Part shown: positions 25,748-32,001 of the stretch, one piece after another
Position numbering within the stretch: the stretch's first letter is position 1
Layout: the number at the start of each line of letters is the position of its first letter
Source of the DNA: Lentisphaerota bacterium
GTDB lineage: Bacteria; Verrucomicrobiota; Lentisphaeria; Victivallales; Victivallaceae
Direction of reading: 5' to 3'
Length of the DNA: 32,001 nt
Assembly (NCBI GenBank): GCA_015061885.1
Contig: SUVS01000035.1
Span: 1 to 32,001, forward strand
The notes under the pieces: model-generated
Database searches by the model: none
Told to the model about the DNA's origin: nothing
What the model saw: the letters and a program-made list of their open reading frames with translations, nothing else
Program-made: the position numbers and the translations under genes

Positions 25748-26162
25748 GACGGGAAAATACCTGTGTGCCGCTCAATAGATGTGAGAATGTATGGTATGGG
25801 ATGGCGAACCGAATGCGGTAAACTCCGGCGGCAAGATTTTTTCTCCCAAACCTTCTCAAAATTTCTCAAATCCTCCCACACTCTCTCACAGCCACTCACA
25901 AACCATACCGCCCGCGTATGCGGTATCGGCGGCAGGGATAACCTGTTACCTACCGTTAATTACCGTTATCTGCCGTTATGCCGTCCACGCACACTATTGC
26001 CAGCTTGCCGCCCCGGCTTGTCCGTCGGAGCCTTGCGTAGGCGGAAATTCCAGCAAAAGCGACCCGAATGCGGCGAACTGGCGACTGACTCTACTTGTTT
26101 TTGCCTTTGACTGAAAAAACTGTATTTTACCGGAACCACCTTCAAACTACAGGAGAAAAGAT
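25748..26162. other. gap between c1 and the recombinase gene, with repeats and promoter
   Basis: No credible gene in this 415-base stretch. It holds short degenerate TTCTCAAA/TCTCCCA repeats (25846-25900), the palindrome ATACCGC-CCGCGTAT-GCGGTAT (25905-25926), a repeat also seen at 180-204 (25756-25780) and a piece (about 26005-26045) of the GGCTTGTCC-GCCTTG-GGCGG type found also near 30-60. A promoter for the recombinase, TTGCCT (26101-26106) and TATTTT (26123-26128) with a 16-bp spacer, is plausible. Confidence 0.6.
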
Positions 26163-27545
26163 ATGAAACAGAGTGCAGTTATTTATGCCCGTCAGTCCAG
26201 CGGTTCCGATGATTACAGCGAAAGTGTTGCTGTGCAGATTGCCAACTGCCGCAAACTTGCCCGTCAGCAGAACATTGAAATTCTGGAAATCATCAGCGAT
26301 TTGAATGTTTCCGGCAAGACCTATCCGGCGGGCTGGGAAAATCTTGCCATAGCTGACCGGGCTTTTCAGAATTGGGCGGCAAACAACAGCTCCGGCAAGA
26401 TGTTCCGCAACGGCTTGGGTAAAGTCATGAAACTGCTTGACCATATAAATTGCATTATTGTAGATGATATGACCCGCCTTTACCGGCCGTTGAGCAGATC
26501 GTATCTGGAAAATGCCGTCAACCAGTCGCTCATTGAACATAATGTAAAGATAATGCAAGTCAAAGGCGGTACGCTTGATTTGGCACTTTTTGACCAACAA
26601 CTTATAACCATGCTGAAAAATCAGATCAACGATGAGCAGATCGCCAAACAACGCCAACGCAGTATGGAAGTATTCCGCAAGCTGCGTGATAACGGCATAA
26701 TGCCCACCGGAATAACCGCTTTTGCATTGAATTATGACCGTGTCAGCAAGCATTACACTGTCGATAAAGAAAAAAGTGTGGTAATAAAGTTTATTTTTGA
26801 CCGGATCAAAGCCCGCCAGCCGTACAGCAATATAGTAAAAAGTATTAATGAACGCTGGAAACACTATTTCAACGGGTGCTTTTGGAATAAAACTCTTTAC
26901 GAGATCGCCCGCAAACCGATTTATGCCGGGTATCAGTTCGACAGTCGCGGACAGCTTATACCCAATTTACAGGGCGAAGCAATAATTTCGCTGGAAGACT
27001 TTCTTGATGTACAAGCAATAATGCGGGAAAAAAGCCTGCAGTTTGCCGTACACAATTGCAATACGCCCCGTCAAACCCGTCACTGGCTGCCATTAAGCGG
27101 ACGGCTTTATTGTGGAAACTGCGGGAGCAAACTGGTCGTTGTTATCGAAAAAAACAAAATCAGTTACCGATGCCGGAAAGGTCTGCTGCTCAATGATCCG
27201 GAGTGCCGCAGCTCCCGTATCGCCATGTATTGCACTAAACCGCATATAACCGGATTGCTTGATGCGATTCAAGTTGTAATCGGCAACGCACTGATTGCTC
27301 ATAAAAGCCGGAAGGATTTTCCGCACTTGCTGAAAGCCTATCTTGAAAACAGTTTTACGCAAGATGAATACGAAATGCTTTTAAGGGAGTCTGATTTAAA
27401 AATAAAGGTTTACCAAGAAAAGATACTCATATCGAGTTGCAACGGAAATATTGAGCTGGAACGCAAATGTGTTTTACGGCAGACCGGTTTTTCAATAAAC
27501 CGTCTGACCCGGTTGCGAAAAAAAATCGTTTCAGAGAATTTTTAA
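26163..27545 (+). CDS. large serine recombinase
   Basis: The 460-residue protein starts with a resolvase/invertase catalytic domain: VIYARQSSGSDD has the catalytic serine (S12 in YARQS) and DDMTRLYRP (101-109) carries the conserved arginines R105 and R108. A recombinase domain follows (about 170-310), then a zinc ribbon with C317, C320, C337 and C348 (YCGNCGSKL...CRKG...EC), then a C-terminal helical region. Such proteins cut and rejoin DNA at short specific sites via a serine-DNA link; most are phage or transposon integrases, some are invertases. It sits between two inverted copies of a pilin block and next to the only promoter-bearing pilin head, like an invertase gene inside its own segment. 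AGGAG lies 7 bases before the ATG. No phage structural genes are nearby. Confidence 0.9.
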   Translation: MKQSAVIYARQSSGSDDYSESVAVQIANCRKLARQQNIEILEIISDLNVSGKTYPAGWENLAIADRAFQNWAANNSSGKMFRNGLGKVMKLLDHINCIIVDDMTRLYRPLSRSYLENAVNQSLIEHNVKIMQVKGGTLDLALFDQQLITMLKNQINDEQIAKQRQRSMEVFRKLRDNGIMPTGITAFALNYDRVSKHYTVDKEKSVVIKFIFDRIKARQPYSNIVKSINERWKHYFNGCFWNKTLYEIARKPIYAGYQFDSRGQLIPNLQGEAIISLEDFLDVQAIMREKSLQFAVHNCNTPRQTRHWLPLSGRLYCGNCGSKLVVVIEKNKISYRCRKGLLLNDPECRSSRIAMYCTKPHITGLLDAIQVVIGNALIAHKSRKDFPHLLKAYLENSFTQDEYEMLLRESDLKIKVYQEKILISSCNGNIELERKCVLRQTGFSINRLTRLRKKIVSENF

Positions 27546-27832
27546 CTGCACAAATACCATTCCAATTGGAAAAGGTGCTGATAACAAGCTCAAAAAAGGT
27601 TCAATCTTACGCTTAAAAACGAAAAAATCGCGAAAAAATCAAAATTTTTCATTTTTTTTTACATTCAGCCCTTGACAACGCCTCAAAAGTGTAGTATAAT
27701 TGAAAGCAGAAAGATTCGGATTTATGGACTTTCCGGCACATTGAGCCGAAAAATCCGAATAAAAAATGATCCGAATGAGTAAAAAAACGCTTTTGATAAC
27801 AAAAAGCAATTAACAAAAAAGGAGTTTCTTAA
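27546..27832 (+). promoter_or_regulatory. c2 promoter and structured leader
   Basis: TTGACA (27672-27677) and TATAAT (27695-27700), 17-bp spacer, form an exact consensus promoter. The leader has a large inverted repeat, ATTCGGATTT with AAATCCGAAT (about 27715-27762), enclosing CGGC/GCCG, and a second hairpin GCTTTT/AAAAGC (about 27789-27807). AAGGAG (27819-27824) precedes the ATG. Before the promoter (27546-27671) is AT-rich DNA with no gene. Confidence 0.85.
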
Positions 27833-28555
27833 ATGAAGAAACAGTTTACCCTCATCGAGCTCTTGGTGGTAATCGCTATCATCGCGATTTTGGCTGCCAT
27901 GCTGCTGCCCGCTTTGTCCGCCGCCCGTGAACGTGCCCGTTCCGCCAACTGCGTAAACAAACTCAAACAGCTTGGCCTCGGTGAATTCATGTATTCCGGC
28001 GTCAACAAAGACTATGTCGCCATTGACAATGCTACTGTTGGTGCTTCAACCGCATCTGATTTTATCAGCAATGAAACCATTGCCGCTCAAACTTCTGATG
28101 CCGCCGCAACTTATGTTGCCGCCTCTCCCATGGAAAAACTTCTTATGGGTGGCTTTATGGGAATGAACCTCAAACGCTTCTCTGCTGATGCTAAAGAAAA
28201 AGCTTTCAAATGCCCCAGCGACAGCACTTACACCGATGGCAGCCAGACCCGTGTCAGCTACTACAATGCTATTTTGATCGCCGATACAGACGGCAAATCC
28301 AAGAAACGCGTGATCGTCGGTCGCGACAACCCCGGCTGTGCCACTTGGTTTGACAATCATCAAACCCTCCGTACCACCAACTGTGCCGATACCGCCGGTA
28401 CTGCCACTGCTGGTACCAGCAACCACCCGACCACCATCAATGTTGGTTACTTGGGCGGTCATGTCGGTAGCGTAGTTGCCAAAGCCAGTGATGACAAAAC
28501 CATTACCTCCAACTCTGGTGCTGGTTTTGCTTTCCTGGACCAGATCACCTACTAA
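27833..28555 (+). CDS. pseudopilin with complete head (c2), the expressed copy
   Basis: The 240-residue protein starts [20 protein letters not shown]: a short basic leader, a prepilin-peptidase motif with F5 as the new N-terminus and E9 as the conserved glutamate, and a hydrophobic helix (5-25). The residue before the cleavage is Gln instead of the usual Gly. A variable soluble domain follows (about 55-190, many Ala/Thr/Asp) with KCPSDS, and the tail [17 protein letters not shown] resembles the C-terminal signature of the DUF1559/G-H-type pseudopilins of Planctomycetes and Lentisphaerae. Such proteins assemble in the inner membrane as pseudopili or surface fibres. It is the only one of four copies here with promoter, ribosome-binding site and start. 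It lies next to the recombinase gene. Confidence 0.88.
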   Translation: MKKQFTLIELLVVIAIIAILAAMLLPALSAARERARSANCVNKLKQLGLGEFMYSGVNKDYVAIDNATVGASTASDFISNETIAAQTSDAAATYVAASPMEKLLMGGFMGMNLKRFSADAKEKAFKCPSDSTYTDGSQTRVSYYNAILIADTDGKSKKRVIVGRDNPGCATWFDNHQTLRTTNCADTAGTATAGTSNHPTTINVGYLGGHVGSVVAKASDDKTITSNSGAGFAFLDQITY

Positions 28556-28623
28556 TCTGTTAGTAGTTGATACTACAGTCTGATAAAAAACGCTCTCTCA
28601 TAAGGGGGAGCGTTTTTTTGTGC
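27865..28623 (+). repeat. pilin block c2
   Basis: Second pilin block, from GGTGGTAATCGC in codons 11-14 of the expressed gene to GTGC just past the terminator. It is near-identical to c1 and c3 at both ends and different in the middle. Confidence 0.85.
28585..28619 (+). terminator. terminator of pilin copy c2
   Basis: AAACGCTC/GGAGCGTTT stem with T-run. Upstream at 28559-28584 lies the shared element TAGTAGTTGATACTAC-AGTCTGAT. Confidence 0.85.
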
Positions 28624-28706
28624 ATAATTGTATTCTGCGAAAAAACGCTTTGAGTATCTGAAAAATAATATGTTAAAAAAATTGGTTTTTTTATACATTT
28701 ACAATT

Positions 28707-28783
28707 TGTCATGTTAAGAAAAGCAGGTTATTTTAACATGACAGCAATATAATGACATGATTTTTAATTTTTTTAACATGAGG
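28707..28783 (+). promoter_or_regulatory. Fic gene operator and promoter
   Basis: TGTCATGTTAA (28707-28717) and TTAACATGACA (28733-28743) form a perfect 11-bp inverted repeat. A third half-site TTAACATGAGG (28773-28783) lies before the start codon. TATAAT (28748-28753) follows the right arm with a weak -35. A repressor at this site could be the winged-helix C-terminus of the Fic protein itself. Confidence 0.7.
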
Positions 28784-28791
28784 TTCTCTAA

Positions 28792-29916
28792 ATGCCAGAA
28801 TACAAATTGCCTTGTTTGCCGCCGCCGGTTGATCTTGAATCCAAAGCAGTTCTGAAAAAAGTTAACGAGGCCAACCGTGAATTGGCAGTTTTGAAAGGCT
28901 ACGCTCAAACTATTCCCAATCAATATGTCCTGATCAATGCTTTGAGCTTGCAGGAAGCTAAAGACAGTTCTGAAATTGAAAGCATCATCACGACTAATGA
29001 TGAATTGTACCGTGCCGGACTGTTTGAAAAAGAATCGGTCTCGCAGCAAGCGAAAGAGGTTAAATATTATGCTGAAGCACTCACTGAAGGATTCCATTTA
29101 CTCCAACAGGGAGAATTGCTGACAACCAATAATATCTGTGCTATCCAGCGTATTTTGGAAAGAAATGATGCCGGTTTAAGAAAACAAGCCGGAACAACCT
29201 TGAAAAATGCTGCAACCGGCGAAATTATATATACACCACCGCAAGACCCGGAAGAAATTATCCGTTTAATGCATAATCTGGAAAAAATTATCAACGATGA
29301 TCAGTTCTGGCCGGATATAGACCCTCTGATCAAGATGGCAGTGATTCATTATCAGTTTGAAAGCATCCATCCGTTTTATGACGGTAATGGACGAACTGGA
29401 AGAATTATCAATGTTTTATATCTGGTTTTGAAAGATTTGCTGAATGCCCCAATTCTTTATTTGAGCCGTTATATTATCAGCCATAAAGGAAATTATTATC
29501 GTAATTTGCAGAGAGTCAGAACAAACAACGATTGGGAAAGTTTTATTCTGTTTATGCTTGATGCCGTCATTGCAACTTCAAAAATGACAACTCATACGGT
29601 TCAGCAGATTGCACAGGCCCAGCGGGATATTAAGATTGAAATTCGCAACAAATATCAATTTTACAGTAAAGATCTGGTTGATATACTTTTTCTCTACCCG
29701 TACACCAGAATTCAGCATTTACAAAGCAGACTGAAAGTTTCCAGACAGACAGCTTCAAATTATTTGAATAAATTGGCAGAAGGCGATATTTTGAAAAAAA
29801 TGCAACTTGGAAAAAACCTCTTTTTTGTTAATAAAGCGTTTTTTCAAATCTTATCGCAAATACCATGCGATGTTGATGAAGATGTGAATAAAATCATAAC
29901 AGATTACAAAAAATAA
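28792..29916 (+). CDS. Fic-family AMPylase-like protein with HTH
   Basis: The 374-residue protein has an N-terminal Fic_N part (LPCLPPPVDLE, about 6-16), an inhibitory-helix motif SSEIES (59-64) and the Fic catalytic motif HPFYDGNGRTGR (193-204) complete with catalytic histidine. The C-terminus (about 285-374; VDILFLYPYTRIQHLQSRLKVSRQTASNYLNKLAEGDILKK) is a winged helix-turn-helix. Fic enzymes transfer AMP or similar groups onto target proteins; these Fic-HTH proteins often control their own gene. The inhibitory helix suggests a regulated enzyme. GAGG is 8 bases upstream of ATG. Codon use is more AT-rich than the housekeeping genes, so this is probably acquired DNA. It forms the cargo between pilin copies c2 and c3. 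Confidence 0.9.
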   Translation: MPEYKLPCLPPPVDLESKAVLKKVNEANRELAVLKGYAQTIPNQYVLINALSLQEAKDSSEIESIITTNDELYRAGLFEKESVSQQAKEVKYYAEALTEGFHLLQQGELLTTNNICAIQRILERNDAGLRKQAGTTLKNAATGEIIYTPPQDPEEIIRLMHNLEKIINDDQFWPDIDPLIKMAVIHYQFESIHPFYDGNGRTGRIINVLYLVLKDLLNAPILYLSRYIISHKGNYYRNLQRVRTNNDWESFILFMLDAVIATSKMTTHTVQQIAQAQRDIKIEIRNKYQFYSKDLVDILFLYPYTRIQHLQSRLKVSRQTASNYLNKLAEGDILKKMQLGKNLFFVNKAFFQILSQIPCDVDEDVNKIITDYKK

Positions 29917-30012
29917 CCCAATTTGCTCATATCTTCCGAAAGTTTGAAGACAGTATTGTTTTTAAATGTGCAGATTTTAGCATAACCGGAAATTTGCCTT
30001 GAACACAACTTT

Positions 30013-30661
30013 GGTGGTAATCGCTATCATCGCGATTTTGGCTGCCATGTTGCTGCCCGCTTTGTCCGCCGCCCGTGAACGTGCCCGTTCCGCCAACTGC
30101 GTAAGCAAACTCAAGCAGATCGGCCTCGGCGAATTCATGTACTCCGGCGTCAACAAAGACTATGTCGCCACTCCCGATGCAGCTGCTATTACTGCTGACA
30201 TAACAGATATTGCTGAAGCAATTGCAATTGCCGATGATAACACCGACTATACATCTACCTATCCTGTCGAAACGCCGGATAAACTGACCATCGGCGGTTT
30301 CATGGGTATGAACATCAAAAAGATGACCAAAGATGCCAAAGAAAAGCTCTTCAAGTGCCCGAGCGACAGTGCCAACTATACTACCACCACCATGTCCTAT
30401 GCCAACTTGATTTTGGTTGATTCTGCTGAAACCAATGGTAAGAAGCGTATCATCGTCGGCCGCGACAATCCCGGTGCTGCTACTTGGATGGACATCCACA
30501 AGGGTATTCAGGGTAATACTGGGAACAACAACCATCCGACCAACCTGAACGTTGGTTACCTCGGCGGTCATGTTGGTGGTTTGGTCATCAAAGACACCCA
30601 GGCTGCTACCTACGGTTCCAAAGATGGTGCCAAATTCTACGACCAGATCACCTACAACTAA
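30013..30661 (+). pseudogene. silent headless pseudopilin body c3
   Basis: The frame is open from [21 protein letters not shown] through to the FYDQITYN end and stays intact. The first part (up to [15 protein letters not shown]) is identical in protein to c1, the middle differs ([22 protein letters not shown]), and the tail [23 protein letters not shown] matches c1. There is no head: only a TTG at 29999 with no ribosome-binding site, an in-frame TAG 24 bases before it, and no promoter. It follows the Fic gene by about 95 bases and could be transcribed only by readthrough. Same orientation as c2. Confidence 0.78.
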
Positions 30662-30692
30662 TAAATTAGTAGTCTGATACTACAAGTCTGAT

Positions 30693-30729
30693 AAAAAACG
30701 CTCTCTCGCAAGAGGGAGCGTTTTTTTTG
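30693..30729 (+). terminator. terminator of pilin copy c3
   Basis: AAACGCTCTCTC-GCAA-GAGGGAGCGTTT stem and an eight-base T-run; identical to that of c1. Confidence 0.88.
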
Positions 30730-30741
30730 TGCTTGTGCGGC

Positions 30742-30769
30742 TTGTAAAACTCGATAGCCATGCTATATT
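30742..30769 (+). promoter_or_regulatory. promoter of the DUF1016-type gene
   Basis: TTGTAA (30742-30747) and an extended -10, TGC-TATATT (30761-30769), with a 16-bp spacer. The position supports a start at 30810 rather than upstream. Confidence 0.6.
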
Positions 30770-30809
30770 TACACATAAACAGGCAATTTTAACGCATAAG
30801 GTAGTGACT

Positions 30810-31865
30810 TTGAACAACAAAGATAACATTTTTTCAGATTCTGCTCCCGACTTGACACTGCTTGGTGATATCCGGCAGATAATCGCTGACGGACGGCAGG
30901 CGGCGTACTCCGCAGTCAATGCGGTCATAACAAATACTTATTGGAAAATCGGTCAACGCATCGTCGAAGAAGAACAGCAGGGCAAAGTTCGTGCTGAATA
31001 TGGCAAAAATTTGCTGAATACGCTTGCCGAAAGCCTTTCGTTGGAATTCGGCAGCAATTACAATGCCCGCAATTTGGCTTATTATAAAAAATTCTACTTG
31101 TGTTTCCCGGATTTATCGATTTTGAACGCACGCGTTCAAAATTTAAGTTGGACTCATTTCCGGGCGGTTTTGCGGGAATCTGATGCACAGGCAAGAATCT
31201 GGTATCTGAACGAATCTGCCAATGAATCATGGAGTTCCAGAACCCTTGAACGCAATATCGGTAGTCAGTACTATCACAGATTGCTGGCGAGCCATAATCC
31301 GGAACCGGTGATTGCTGAAATGCAAAAACTTACAACTTCGACCCAAACCGATAAACTTGATTTTATCAAAAATCCGGTCGTTGCAGAGTTTCTGGGCCTT
31401 TCCAACAACAGCAGTTTTACCGAGAGTCAGTTGGAGCAAAGCATACTTGATCACCTGCAGAAGTTTCTTATGGAACTGGGTAAAGGATATGCATTTGTTG
31501 CCCGCCAACAGCATATTGCAACCGATGCCGGAGATTATTTTATTGATCTGGTTTTTTACAATTACATATTGAAATGCTTTGTGCTGATAGATTTGAAAAC
31601 AACTCAAATCACACATCAGGATGTAGGGCAAATGGATATGTATGTAAGAATGTATGATGATCTGAAGCGTTCAGAGGGGGACAATCCAACAATAGGAATA
31701 GTACTTTGTTCGGAAACCAGTCATGATATAGCCCGATATTCAGTACTGCATGACAGTGATCAGCTTTTTGCGGCAAAATATCTGACCTATTTACCGACCA
31801 GTGAACAGTTGCGGGCAGAAATAGAACAGCAAAAAGAGATATTCCGCTTGCAACAGGAAAAGTAA
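30810..31865 (+). CDS. DUF1016/YhcG-type PDDEXK nuclease-like protein
   Basis: The 351-residue protein has an N-terminal helical domain (about 12-165, [52 protein letters not shown]) and a C-terminal PD-(D/E)XK nuclease-like domain with D246 (FIDLVFYN), D261 and K263 (LIDLK), then [11 protein letters not shown]. This is the YhcG/DUF1016 family, often found beside restriction-modification and other defence genes; its activity is not well known. The TTG at 30810 is the likely start, with AAGG 8 bases upstream and the promoter just ahead; earlier in-frame codons lie before or inside the promoter. It is the cargo between pilin copies c3 and c4 and has no partner gene. Confidence 0.85.
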   Translation: MNNKDNIFSDSAPDLTLLGDIRQIIADGRQAAYSAVNAVITNTYWKIGQRIVEEEQQGKVRAEYGKNLLNTLAESLSLEFGSNYNARNLAYYKKFYLCFPDLSILNARVQNLSWTHFRAVLRESDAQARIWYLNESANESWSSRTLERNIGSQYYHRLLASHNPEPVIAEMQKLTTSTQTDKLDFIKNPVVAEFLGLSNNSSFTESQLEQSILDHLQKFLMELGKGYAFVARQQHIATDAGDYFIDLVFYNYILKCFVLIDLKTTQITHQDVGQMDMYVRMYDDLKRSEGDNPTIGIVLCSETSHDIARYSVLHDSDQLFAAKYLTYLPTSEQLRAEIEQQKEIFRLQQEK

Positions 31866-31886
31866 TTATACTCTGACAGTAAGTAC

Positions 31887-32001
31887 GGTGGTAATCGCTA
31901 TCATCGCGATTTTGGCTGCCATGCTGCTGCCCGCTTTGTCCGCCGCCCGTGAACGTGCCCGTTCCGCCAACTGCGTAAGCAAACTCAAGCAGATCGGCCT
32001 C
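31887..32001 (+). pseudogene. silent headless pseudopilin body c4, cut by the window edge
   Basis: From GGTGGTAATCGC at 31887 the sequence is base-for-base the same as c1 over the 115 visible bases, coding [19 protein letters not shown] and onwards. No promoter, ribosome-binding site or start codon precedes it; it begins 21 bases after the DUF1016 stop. It is a direct repeat of c2 and c3 and the rest lies beyond the window. Confidence 0.75.

Larger units (their letters stand above)
25734..27864. other. predicted invertible segment carrying recombinase and pilin head
   Basis: The 2.13 kb between the shared ends of the inverted blocks c1 and c2 holds the serine recombinase gene and, at the right end, the c2 promoter, leader, ATG and first codons. 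Crossover in the shared 92-bp arms would invert it and join the head to c1 in frame. Prediction from layout, not shown experimentally. Confidence 0.6.
30013..30732 (+). repeat. pilin block c3
   Basis: Third pilin block: GGTGGTAATCGC at the left end, GTGC after the terminator at the right. It is a direct repeat of c2. Confidence 0.85.

Noticed and set aside
29999-30012. Remnant head before c3 ([11 protein letters not shown] resembles [10 protein letters not shown])
   Set aside because: The resemblance is at a few residues only and the DNA match is about that of chance, while identity jumps sharply at GGTGG. I treat it as unrelated flank.
24984-32001. Diversity-generating retroelement as the explanation of the pilin variation
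   Set aside because: No reverse transcriptase frame and no short template/variable repeat pair; variation lies between long conserved ends and whole copies are present.
1-32001. tRNA or rRNA genes
   Set aside because: No cloverleaf or rRNA-like segment was seen by eye; a tRNA search program would settle this.

Overview
The window looks like a chromosomal piece of a Lentisphaerae-type bacterium (Victivallis or relative). The reasons are the several pseudopilin-like genes with the [29 protein letters not shown] type of N-terminus, sugar-isomerase TIM-barrel paralogues, a primary sigma factor with a long basic N-terminal extension, and GC-rich intergenic palindromes. This assignment rests on protein style only; there is no rRNA in the window.

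Positions 1-24750 are mostly housekeeping. A HAD hydrolase and an NfeD-type membrane protease lie on the minus strand (257-2774). A plus-strand operon follows: a membrane-anchored unknown, a TtcA-like PP-loop enzyme and nagA (2986-5719). mfd (minus) diverges from the primary sigma factor gene and rpsU (plus); their control regions overlap and include a consensus promoter and a 14-bp palindrome. After a hairpin-rich gap come two tandem TIM-barrel isomerase-like genes, a small exported unknown, a minus-strand accA / GNAT / pseudouridine-synthase operon, a LOG-family gene and a 56-residue 2[4Fe-4S] ferredoxin. A minus-strand operon (TIM barrel, CapA-like, M20 peptidase, small secreted protein; 17844-21642) starts behind two perfect 13-bp direct repeats 21 bp apart, the geometry of an AraC-family activator site. 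Then come a PHP phosphatase (minus) and a DksA-type regulator, lspA and miaA (plus).

Positions 24750-32001 differ. Near-identical pseudopilin gene bodies of about 720-760 bp recur four times (c1 minus, c2 plus, c3 plus, c4 plus and cut by the window edge). They alternate with unique cargo: a large serine recombinase, a Fic protein and a DUF1016/YhcG-type nuclease. All four share sequence from one point, GGTGGTAATCGC in the codons for VVIA; the three complete blocks also share a right end just past a terminator. Only c2 has a head: a consensus promoter (TTGACA-17-TATAAT), a structured leader, a ribosome-binding site, ATG and the [10 protein letters not shown] start. c1, c3 and c4 have no credible promoter or start codon. 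c1 and c2 are inverted, and the 2.1 kb between their shared ends holds both the recombinase gene and the promoter-plus-head. Inverting that segment would move the head from the c2 body to the c1 body in frame. The direct copies c3 and c4 could supply further bodies by deletion, reinsertion or gene conversion. I infer a pilin-switching or pilin-cassette system that resembles in logic the Moraxella pilin inversion, the R64 shufflon, Neisseria pilE/pilS and integrons, but is built from different parts.
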